Assembly (NCBI GenBank): GCA_039881145.1
Contig: JAYKKI010000091.1
Span: 2,953,501 to 3,017,500 of the forward strand
Reading direction: 5' to 3'
Length of the DNA stretch: 64,000 bases
From: Druceiella hillmani
Lineage: Eukaryota > Arthropoda > Insecta > Lepidoptera > Hepialidae
Shown: positions 24,086-34,600 of the stretch, piece by piece
Position numbering within the stretch: the first letter of the stretch is position 1
How the letters are laid out: every line of letters starts with the position of its first letter
Made by a program: the position numbers and the translations under genes
The notes under the pieces: generated by a model
What the model was told of the DNA's origin: nothing
Database searches by the model: none
Seen by the model: only the letters and a program-made list of their open reading frames with translations

Positions 24086-24395
24086 TTTCACTGTTCTTGA
24101 ACCCTTTGGGTAACAGTCTTTCTGTGCGGCTAGAAATTCTTTTAGTGATGAATCGTAGCATACTAAATACGGTAACCATGACCTGGCAGGTACGAGCCTT
24201 GCACGTCATCAGCTCTTATATTTTTTAAAGTGAAAATAAAATAAAAAAAAAAACTTGTCACTGTAAGCTTTAAATTTTAATACGATTTAGTTCATTCAAT
24301 GTAAATTGGATAAAAAAATTGTCAGGCGATTTCGGTGAGCACAAGTACCTGACAGGTGAAGCTGTCAGTGTAGGTGAAGCGATAGGTGTGCAGTA
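24086..24395 (+). repeat. Inverted repeat, left copy (partner at 32695-32935)
   Basis: Matches the reverse complement of 32695-32935 over most of its length: a 5' block (GGCTAGAAATTCTTTTAGTG), then ATCAGCTCTTATATTTTTTA, and a 3' block (GGTGAGCACAAGTACCTGAC ... GATAGGTGTGCAG). Near its 3' end the left copy has about 18 extra bases, with AGGTGAAGC occurring twice. It is non-coding. The two may be terminal repeats of one 8.8-kb element or independent insertions of one family. Confidence 0.75.
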
Positions 24396-26511
24396 CATAA
24401 GTTAAAATAAACTTTGTTCTATAAAACTGGGTACAGGCGGTTCTGGCTAGCATAAGTTCTTGACAGACGAGAAGAAAGATGCTATTGAAACGCGAGTGAG
24501 ATGTGTAACGTGAACTCAATGGTGCAAATGACATTATGAAGAGATAAAAATCATGGGTAAATATATTTTATTAATTATAATGCAATGTACATAAGTTTTT
24601 AAATAAATTTTCTTCATTATTATCCGATATGTCACTAGTTTCGTGATCATCTGTCTCTCCGCTACTAATTTTGTACTCTGAAAAGAAAAAAAGTTTTGAT
24701 ATGTTAATAATATCGTTAAATATATCATAATATCATATTATCTTGCGATCAATTACATAAGGCCCCTTTTTTCTTATTGAATTAAAAAGATGTGTGTTAC
24801 CTGATAGGTACTCCTCACTCTTTATTTGACTTGTTTTCAGGAGGATAAGTAGGCTGTTGTACATCTGTGTGTACTGTATATAACGAAAGGAACTCAAAGC
24901 AATTAAAAACATAGGGGTCATCGATCAAATTCCAACCATTATCTTCAGGAGTAAGAACCGTTGGCTCTTTTAAATGACTATTCCGCCAGATATGGAATAC
25001 AGTTCTTGATAATTGTTGTCGCGGTTGACGCTGGCACGAAGGTAAATTTGACGAATCGTAACTGATAACTTTTTTCATGAATGTATGTTATGAAAAGTGA
25101 GAAACTTTTCATTTTTCATACCGTACATTTGGCACACAAACTTCTCAAGTACTGAAGAAATCTCTTTTTTTCTCTACTATTTCAGCATTTCCTAATGCTG
25201 CAAATACTTTTTGATAGTGAATATTTTTTTGCCATAATTGGTAAGGTTTTTTTCCTCTTAGAAAAAATGGGTTAAAATCACAACTGGTTAATGCATGAAA
25301 GCACGGTAGGTTTGACATAAAAGAGATCCTAATTTTATATGTAATTCCAAAATATTTATCCATTTCTTTAAATTCATAGTGCCATATTCTATATGGATCT
25401 TTTTACAGAGGTGGTGATCCATATTTCTCAGCATTACTATTAAAATGTCTGTGTCAGACGTTTTTCTTAAAATGTTCAGACATTTTTCATCGTTATCCAT
25501 TTGGCATATGTGATATTTTATTTTTGGATCAGCTTCATCATGATATTGGCACGATAAATTATCATTTACGTAGCAGATCACAGAGTTATTATGAACACTA
25601 TAAGTATGGCATTCTTTGTAATTTAAATTTACTATGGTATTCCCGATAAACTGTCATTTGTACTCCAATGTGTAACTAAAAAATCCACAAAAGCTTCTTT
25701 GAATTGTATATTACGTAGTTCTTTGATAAAATCAATAGGCCTGACTTGTTCTGGACCAGCAATTAAGTATTTTATGTTTCTTACTTAATGTCGGGCTCAT
25801 TCATAATTTTGAATGATTTGATTGTTGATTTTGAAATATTATGCATTGTATCTTCATGACACTGTGACATTGGAGAGGTTGTAATGGGGTATGACAACAT
25901 TTTTTTCTAAATCAATATTTTGCTAATAGGCGACCGAATAAATCATGCTGGACATGGATTTCTTGAACCTTATCACCGGCTTTGATTTCTTTTGTCTTTT
26001 TTTCAGATGCGAAGGTGTTATTTTTACCTATGTAATTTTTTCTTCAAATCTTCTTGCATTACGTGAATATTTGATCATAAACTTTTCTCATGATTTCAAA
26101 AAATTTAACAAGTAATCTTGTACTTTGCTTGAAGCTGCTATACCACTACCAATATTATGCAGACAATTCTCATCTAGATTTAATTGAAATGGATTCAAAA
26201 ATTTTTCGAAGGTATTATTTATGAAGTCCCATAATTGCGCAGAATTTCTTTTATTGCATATTTTTGTAGGCTCGCTGATAGCTGTAATGACCATTGTATA
26301 AGATATAATTGTAGCTCTTGTATAGTAACTTCTAGTTCATCGCTGATGAGTAGAACCGGTTAATCTTCTTCCTACTTCAGCATTTATTCCAAGTTCAACT
26401 TTCAACAAATTGTCATAATAATTTACCAACCATCGGGTTGATTACTAGCAAAGAATATACTTGCTATTTTTGATAAAATATATTTATATAAAGAAACCTC
26501 ACCAGTCCTTA

Positions 26512-26919
26512 GGCCAAGCGCACTTTGAATACGAATTTGTGTTGTACATAAATCTACGATTCTTGTCATATGTATTGATTCTTGTCATATGTACAGTGGG
26601 TGCGTTTTTTGTCCGTTATAATCAGTTGTTTTCTGTTCCGCCTCTTAAATGATAACTGGAATGACTCTGATCCCATAAACAACTATGTTCATGCACCAAA
26701 TTAATAGATTTTTTGACGTCCACGGGGACTCGTTCGTATGCCAACACAAAATATACCAACAAGATGGAATCCGTGTCGGACGTAGTAACTATATGTGCAC
26801 GCATGACTAATTTGTACCCAGTATGCGAGCTCTTATAGTATATATATATGTTCAGGAAGTTTCGGGCATTATCGTACGACTTGATTTCATACGAAAACGT
26901 ATCTAAAGTGCGCTCGGCC
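26512..26919 (-). mobile_element. 408-bp Harbinger-type element with TTA target duplication
   Basis: TIRs start GGCCAAGCGCACTTT on the left and, read inward from the right, GGCCGAGCGCACTTT; both continue with ATACG after two mismatched bases. TTA flanks both sides (26509-26511 and 26920-26922), the 3-bp duplication typical of PIF/Harbinger. Inside, on the - strand, is the start of a MADF domain, which Harbinger elements often encode. No DDE transposase is left, so it is an internally deleted, non-autonomous copy. Confidence 0.85.
26622..26804 (-). pseudogene. MADF-domain fragment inside the Harbinger element
   Basis: Frame from ATG at 26804 to a stop at 26622. The second half reads VKKSINLVHEHSCLWDQSHS then SYHLRGGTENN, the first third of a MADF (Myb/SANT-like DNA-binding) domain: L(I/V)..(H/Y)..LWD.....Y..R....  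. The stop follows where the domain should continue with its tryptophan helix. In Harbinger elements such a protein assists the transposase at the terminal repeats. The part before VKKS looks unrelated, so the real start may differ. Non-functional here. Confidence 0.6.
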
Positions 26920-27883
26920 TTATGCCCCCACTCAGTAGCTGATAATAATGAACAAGATCCATATAAATAACATAAAATTGGGGCATTTTCCCAAAAGTTC
27001 CGCTTCTACATTCTTCTTTGTGAGAAATCAATGTCAATATTGTTTCATCGTCTATTATATTTCTAAATCCTACCTTGACCTATTGTCGATAAATGCTGAG
27101 GAGGTTATTGTTCACATTTTCGTGTTTTACGAATGTTAGTAAACAATGCTAACATTACGTGAAACGATCCTAAATGAATAAATGAATTGTTATATACTGG
27201 TTTTTCTGCGGACTGTAATTGCATAGCAATTTTTGCAATAGCTAAATCATATGTGACACTAATGCACAGTTGTTCAATATCTGCAGCAATATTTTGACTT
27301 CGTTTCATGTGTTCTAGTGAAACTGGTGATATTTCTTTTTTCAAATCATCTCTGAAGTGATAATATCAAGAGCTCTTTTCTTTTTTTTTTGATGGATGAT
27401 TTACGAGTGGCTCTTCGTTGGTTTTAGTATTTTCAGGAATATTTTGAAGTTGTTGGGAAGTCGTATCTTCTATAGTTTCCTTCTTTTCAATAACTGTTTG
27501 GTATATAATGCCAACCGTATCATGCAAGGTGTCTTTACCAGATGCAGTATCAACATATCTATCAAAGTTATCGAATGCTCCTCCTGTGTGCACATCTTTT
27601 TTTATAGAAATTTCTTCTGGATAGATTTTCGAGCAATTTAACGAAGTAGTTGTTGCTCTAGTTTCTGATTCTTCAATAATATTATAGCTACAACAATGAC
27701 CATATTTATTGATATATCTATTATTTTCCTGCTACTTGCCAGGCTTTCCTGAGTCTTGCCTAAAGTGATATGCTTTTTAGTTTTGATGAACCCATTACTG
27801 ATGTTATAAATCAAATCTTCTAATGAGTTTATTTTTTTTATACAATTTGTACTAGTTCTATGATGTCGTTTAAACTCAGTCAA

Positions 27884-29570
27884 AAAAAATTAAAAATGGA
27901 ATACATGCTGCCTGGGGTATTTGACATTCATCATTTATAGTAAATTATTCTTCTTTTATATTTTAAATAGTTTTTCGTAAAATCAATTCTGCTCTTTGCA
28001 ATATCTCCGCTTTCTAATATTTCACATATTTTTGTATCAATAAAACAATTTTTCTGTCTATCTTAACAATGATTTTGGTCAAAAGTCTGTAATAATTGCT
28101 CCTTAAAGTTGAGTACTAAAACGGCAATCTATGGTTTTGTCATGATCTTCAAGTATTCTTTGTAATAATTCTAAATAATATTTGTACAAGTATGTGAGTG
28201 AAAAAGATCTTTTTTTTATTTATTACTTCTTCAAAGATAAACATTTTCGTTTCATCGAAAGCTTGTTGGTGATAATATTTCTAAGTTTTTTTTCTTCGGT
28301 GATTTTACTACCCTATTCTTTTCCTGTAGTGTGTAGAAGGCAATCATTCGACAACTATACATTGCTTACGTTTTCATAAAATTCGTTATCTTCACCAAAT
28401 GCTTCTAGAGCTTGCACCGACCCTTCTGTTTCTGACGAATGCATAATTTAAAACCGGCCTTTCACTCGTTTATATTTATTTTGACAAAATACACATAACT
28501 TGTTATCGCTAGTTTTACTAACGGAGGCTTCCTTAGATGTTGATGCTTCGCTCTACTCAGTAGCTACTGATGGGGCAATCGCCCTGTTTCGATATTTGAT
28601 ATTTCTGTAATAAAATTAAAAAACGAAAATATTCATATTGCAAGGAATAAAGCAAATTGAAAGTGTCTTCGATTGTTAGCAGAATAATAATAAAAAATAT
28701 TATGACGTTATAATTAATAACCTTCACTTTCCTTTTGAAAAAATATTCAGACACACTTTTATATTTATTTTATTAGTTCTTTGAGTAGCACTAGTGACTT
28801 ACTTAGCCTGTTGGAAAAGTCCGACATATATTTTTAGAATTTTTAATATATATTGTAATACAAAATGATAATTTTTAAAATTATTATTAATTATTAAATT
28901 TACTCATAGATTTCCACATTAATTTAATTATTATTTTTATTTTACTTTTTGCTATTCATAATTTCAAATTGATAATTAACATGTATTTAGTAGAGACCGA
29001 ATTTCTGTCAGTTAACGGAACCAAAATGTCATTAGTTAAAGAATGAAACCTAATGGAGAATATACACGGTGCCTGAGAATAAGTGTCGGATAAAGAAAGA
29101 CGTTATTCGTTGACTGAAAAATAGTTGTCATTAAAATAAAATTTGAAATATGACTTTTTTCAGCAAATTGAAAATAATATTTATGATTATTTGTCATTTT
29201 CTTTGTACACACGATACTCACTGACAATATTTAGCACCACTCGAGGGAATAACCCGAAAACCTGCTGTGCGAGACATTGTATATTATAACGAGTAATTTA
29301 TACGTGCGAGTATTTAGTTTAATTTATTAGTTAAATAACGTGAAATATAACTATTAAAAACTTAATAAATAATATTATTAATGTACTCACTCATATTGTT
29401 GTTTTGCGGAAATCACTCAATCCATGATGACTTTTTCACGTTTGTAAGTCAGTCATTTTAGTAACAATTATTTCACTTATTTGTTTCAGAAATCTTAAAG
29501 GAGATGTTCAAAGTGGTTTCTGTTTTGTTCTAAATACAATCACGCTCTCCTAATAATTGAATTAGTAACA
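27884..29570. other. gish intron; probable decayed 5' part of the transposon gene
   Basis: AT-rich, all frames interrupted. 27884-28500 may be the decayed N-terminal part of the transposon-derived gene at 24815-27883, but no diagnostic motif is left. Nothing recognised from 28500 to 29570. Confidence 0.35.
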
Positions 29571-29579
29571 TTATCCACC

Positions 29580-30400
29580 TTTTGTGCATTTCTCTTAATT
29601 TTATTAAAACTGTCGATAATCCTTTCTTGTAAAGTTTCTTTTTCCGGGCATTCAGAAAAAAATCGAGTGGTGTTCATCTAGGGTACAGGTCCACTGCACC
29701 CTATCCAATGATGACAATATTTCTCCTCAAAATACTCACGTACCCCAATACCGAAGTGAGGGGTTGCTCCGTCGTGCTGCCACTACATATCTCTGACTAT
29801 GTTTATAAAGTTTTTTATTTCATTAAAAATACAAATAATTGTCCAATGTCGTTTCTAGTAGGTAGGAAAAACTGATCTGCAATCTGATTACCCAATTCCC
29901 GTATGGGGATACATTTAAATGCCATCTGTGCTGGAAACTTCCCAGTTGTTTTAAAAGTGGATTTGTATGGCTCCAGTACTGTTCGTTATGCACATTAAAT
30001 ATTCCATACCGCATATATGTGCTTTCATCTGACAAATGATGGCGAATTGTCATTCATGCAAATCAGTCATTGACAAAAATTACCCACCCATACATTCACC
30101 CATCGTGAAATCTTCTTCGGTCAATTGTCCATCTTCTTTGAGCATATCTCCGACAAGCGTTTTCGGTAAGCTAAGAGACATGGCTGTCAAACGTATGCTG
30201 CGAGTAGGATCTTCAGCCACATGACGTCTTCTACCAACTGAGCGTCCTCTATCAAACGAGCATTACCTGACCAGCACTATAAACTCGACTAGCCAATCTT
30301 GAGATGGTCCGTTCATTTGGCTTTTTAGCACTATTTGGATAAATATCCAAATGGTGAGCTCTTAATATCTTATACTCGTTTTGTGAGCATTGTAATCGCA
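29580..30400 (-). pseudogene. IS630/mariner-like transposase relic
   Basis: On the - strand: NERTISRLASRVYSAGQ (about 30320), GRSVGRRRHVAEDPTRS (about 30220), SDESTYMRYGIFNVHNEQYW then SHTNPLLKQLGSFQHRWHLN (30030-29900), WQHDGATPHFGIGVREYFEE then HHWIG (29780-29700), and FFSECPEKETL (29650). This matches the insect transposase family with (S/T)DE..F...G..N.HN...W..ENP and W.QDGAPPHF...VR..L motifs. The reading switches frame several times and the usual SPDLNPLDF block is damaged. Terminal repeats were not found. Confidence 0.65.
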
Positions 30401-30489
30401 TGCACATAAACACATTAGCATGCCATAATATTCCGAATGGGAATAGCGCACAGTAGACATTATAACTGTTATCAAAACAATATAAAATT

Positions 30490-32690
30490 AAAAAAACAAA
30501 CGCTAATTGTCCAGCAAAGTGTGGGTTTGACTGATTATTGTTTACAAAGACAGGTGGTAATAAACTAATACATATAATCTATGAAAACACCTATAGCACC
30601 ATCCTTTCTCAATCTGGAGTTCGCATTTATTACTAAAGGGGGTCGCAATCTGTCCAAAAAATAAGACCTGTATACAAAACAGTGTTACAAAATTAAATAT
30701 TAACAGGTAATAAGAATATGACAAAATAAACTCATAGCTTAATAATTAAGCCCTTTTTCTTGAAATAAACAAGATACTTCCATAATTTTCCGAACTAAAT
30801 TTTGCACGGTATGAAGACAGCTTTTTACAATTGTTTTATGTAACATTCCAGGCTACATTCCGTATAGGTTATAACAAAACTAGTTAAAGAATTATCTTTT
30901 CTAAATCTAAGATATCTCTATAAAAAATTCAAAATGTGAAGAGATTACGAGTTATATTAATAATAAAAAAAAATAATGTAACGCAGCTTTGTAGCACCTG
31001 TTATTTTGTTTTAAAAACAAGGAATAATTTCTAATTAGTATATTGTTAGATTTAATTGGTATATTGTTAGAGCTTTTTATAGGCTAACGTAATTTACATT
31101 ACCCAATAAAAAGTGCTAGCACTGTTATCATGCCCCGCCACTTTCAATTGTACGATACTTTTCAAGGTGACTACCTCTTAGTTAGAAAGAAACTGCTGAA
31201 AACACACAAACATGTACAAACGAATGCATTTTTTGTTATTGTTTGTTGTATCGCGTAATTTAAGCCACTTAAAACAGAAAACCGTTTTCTGCTTTTAAAG
31301 TTGTGAAAGGTAACAGAGTGAAATTGGATAAATTAAAAGACCCTATTAAAAAACGTGTCCTTTTATGTATTGAGCGAAAGTGGTAAGCGATTTGACCATT
31401 TGTTGCAATACGGATTGAATGTATGTAGGCAAAGTAAGTCGGTATTAATTTGAAAAAGGTTGATTTTAATCGCTATCATTTGTAAATACTTAATTTGTAA
31501 GTTAAGTTGATTTCAATGATAATACTTAAGTTGATTATAGTAAGTGATACTACAGATAAAAATATTATTTCATTGTAATGTGTTTTTAAGGGTATTTTTC
31601 TGTCTAACGTATCGGAATGTTTTTAAGTGTATGAAAAACAATGCCCTGACGAGTTACAGATTTGATATGGATTGATAGTATTTACTTTGGGTTATTCTGG
31701 TTCTTATACTTTAAGTACAAAAACCTTTTAATTAGTAAAATAAACTACAGGACTAAAATGTAGAAATTTTATACCTTAGTCTGTTACACTATTTAAATGA
31801 ATTTGAAACTACTGTTTTATCGGTGTTATAGTTTACCATGTATAGGTGAGAAGTTAATTGGAGATAAATACTTTCACTCGTTTTATAGTTCAGATTTTAA
31901 TTTTATTGTACCTATGAAGAGACTACGTGAAAGGATTAGCAAAGTTTTAATACCATTTAGAGAAATACTCTGATTGATAAAATGATTAACTCGATAATTA
32001 GAAGAATGCGATTGTGTTTAATATAACATAGTTAATATTTTAAATATATCATATTCAAGGCTAATCAAACATTAAATGAATAAAATTTAATTGAAATATT
32101 TTCTCTGTACAATTTGTTACGAACTATTCAAGTGAGTGAGTGAGTACATTAGTAATATAATTTATTGTCATTTAACATATAAATTAAATTCAATATTTAG
32201 GTATAGTGAAATAACAATATTATCTTCTTTCAAGTGATCGAAATGGTGCTTTTATTACATTATTAATAAGTTTCCTTATAAGGGCTTGTTTTTGAATTTC
32301 TTATATTTTGGGAGATGGAAAATTGTTTGGTGATAAGTAAAGGAAAGTTTTATTACTTAATTGTAGGGTTGAGAATTCACCGAAGTTTTTATTTCCAAAG
32401 GACGGTTACAACTTTATTGTTTGTCAATTTCTGAGCTTAAGGTATTGTTAGGAAATTACTAAAACATAAATATAATCTTATTTCCAAACTTTGAAAAATT
32501 TATGTTATCTAAAAGCATAGTTTCAATTTTAAACTTTGACATAATTCACAATATAAAACAAAGATTTCTAGTAACATGTTAAAGTATGACTTCACAAAGC
32601 TAAATCATTGTCACAGTTGACGAATATAACATGAATATAAAATGTAGAATATAATATAGGCAACCCTCCAATTTTGCCATCAAACATTCA
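30490..32690. other. gish intron sequence without recognised features
   Basis: AT-rich; no gene, repeat pair or transposon end that I can support. Confidence 0.5.
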
Positions 32691-32694
32691 TATA

Positions 32695-32935
32695 CTGCAC
32701 ACCTATCGATTCACCTGTCAGGTACTTGTGCTCACCGAAATCATCTGACAATTTTTTTTTCCACTTTACACTGAATGAACTAAGTCATATTAAAATTTGA
32801 AGCTTACGGCGACAAGTTTTTTAAAATTTTATTTACACTCTAAAAAATATAAGAGCTGATGCTGTGCAGTGCACTAAAAGAATTTCTAGCCTTACAGAAA
32901 GACCGTTACCAAAAGTTTTACAAGCTCTTGGACTA
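32695..32935 (-). repeat. Inverted repeat, right copy (partner at 24086-24395)
   Basis: Reverse-complement match to 24086-24395 with scattered differences and without the roughly 18-base extra segment of the left copy. Similarity stops just inside the shared GATAGGTGTGCAGTA. Followed by a short (TA)n run at about 32935-32946. Confidence 0.75.
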
Positions 32936-33623
32936 TATATATATATTCTATGTTGTGTCGTCGTTTTGTACCAGTCTTAACGTGTCCATCCACCACCATT
33001 CCCTTCATTTGTGATATTATGCTTGTATATAAATGTAATTACCATCATAAATTTAAATCAAGCAAGTTTATACTTATAATAGTCCATGTAGAAAGGATTT
33101 TATCTTCAAGAATGGTATTTTATTAAATTAAATGGAAAAAGAGGCATTAAGATAATTATAAATCAAGCATAATCAGGCATTTCATTGGACAAATTATTCA
33201 TATCGTCATTAATATCTAACGAGCATCTCATTAATATGTGATAATTTGTGTAATTAATTTCCGATAACAGATTCCAGTCTATTCAGTCATGCAGGGTTAG
33301 AAGAATAAATTGTCATTTAGACTGATAAGACAATATCAGAATTCAGTTTGACATAACATTTGAAATAATTCACTTACATTTTCTCAAATAGCAATTGCAT
33401 TGTATATTTGTATGTTAGTATGTGCATCGTTATGTACATTTAGAGTTCTTGAATAGAATTGATAAAATGTTTTATTGGCTATCTTGATCATTGAATTAAG
33501 ATTGGGGTTCTGCAGAGGAAGAGTCTGCAGTAAGATTTCAGATACTGTTTTTATAAATATGAACTTTTTCCACAGACTATGAATAAGACATTTTTTATCG
33601 CAAATATTCTATGGAATATTTAC

Positions 33624-33746
33624 CTGAACAGAGCCGTGTCGGTCAGCAGGAGTAAGGTGTCCTCCTAGAGGAGTGGTTTTACCACTCTGTGCCCAGCCCT
33701 GTGTGCCCGTCATGCCTCCACCTAGCACTCCGGATTCCTTCGCACC
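33624..33746 (-). CDS. gish: Casein kinase 1 gamma (gilgamesh) tail exon with tandem acceptor
   Basis: Encodes GAKESGVLGGGMTGTQGWAQ, SGKTTPL, then GGHLTPADRHGSVQ. The last block is a near-invariant CK1 gamma tail motif that precedes VVSSTNGEL. The donor is GTAAAT below 33624. The acceptor is a CAGCAG doublet: use of the upstream AG (exon to 33749) would add one Gln. Both ends are phase 0. The glycine/serine-rich first half is variable in the family. The pyrimidine tract is weak, so exon use may be regulated (inference). Confidence 0.93.
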
Positions 33747-34600
33747 CTGCTGATGGTACATTTTATAAATTAATTAACTTTTTTATATTTAATTTTATTT
33801 TATAACTATTATTCGAGATTTTTAAGAGTACTACACAAACTAAGACCACAGTGTAAAAGCTGTATTATGTTAAATTACCAGATGGAACTGAAGACGATGT
33901 CTGTGCTTAAGAAAATTTTGCATTGTTTACTATAAATTTAATTACTATTATAATAATAATAACTATAAAGGAATTAATCAACCACAGTAATTATAGTACT
34001 AGCGTTTCTGTACTAATATGTACCTTTACAAAATATCAAGCAGGCGAGCCTAGACGTAGAAAAATCATACATACACCCTCTGTGCAATAAATTCTCAGGC
34101 TGCTTTAACATAAGTGGCACTCGTATTGGCATCTGTTGGAAAATAGTTTATATTTAAAATGTACTTACTAGGGTGTTCCAATGTATCTACCAGGGTATAC
34201 CATTGTGTAGAAGGGTATGATGATATTTCTTCAATTAGAAGTAGAAGTATTTATGCTATAGTAGAAAGAATTAACTTCAACATTAAATTGTATTCAAAGT
34301 TTAATAAAATGGCCACTGGAACATTTGATCAATGTTTTTCTTGTACAACATTTTTGAGTGGTACGTGTTGATGGACAAGTGATGAACTACCTTATTGTGG
34401 AAAACTTGCAATAGTTGAAAGTAACATAAAAAAACCTGAATTTATCAAGGTAAATAAAAAGTTTTTTGTGAGGTATATTGAAATTGGGAATTATTAAGTT
34501 TACATATTAAAGAACCTTATATAGATACTACTAAACTTGAAAAGTCTGTCATTTAGCTGTAATTTATGGTATAAATAAAAGAAGGTTAAATTTTAAGTAT

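Larger units (their letters stand above)
24815..27883 (-). pseudogene. Transposon-derived gene of unknown superfamily, broken and interrupted
   Basis: Fragments in several - strand frames line up with one large transposon-encoded protein family common in arthropods and cnidarians. From N to C: TKKHITLGKTQESLASSRKI (about 27780), GAFDNFDRYVDT (27570), AADIEQLCISVTYDLAIAKI then NSFIHLGSFHVMLA (27240), GKMPQFYVIYMDLVHYYQLL (26970), DEADPKIKYHICQM and SDTDILIVML (25450), LPCFHALTSCDFNPFFLRGK (25290), TPEDNGWNLIDDPYVFNCFE (24910). I recognise the pattern (EADxxI..H, SDTDxLxxxL, FHALTxCD) but not a named superfamily. Many frameshifts and stops; no function remains. A Harbinger element splits it at 26512-26919. 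Confidence 0.65.
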
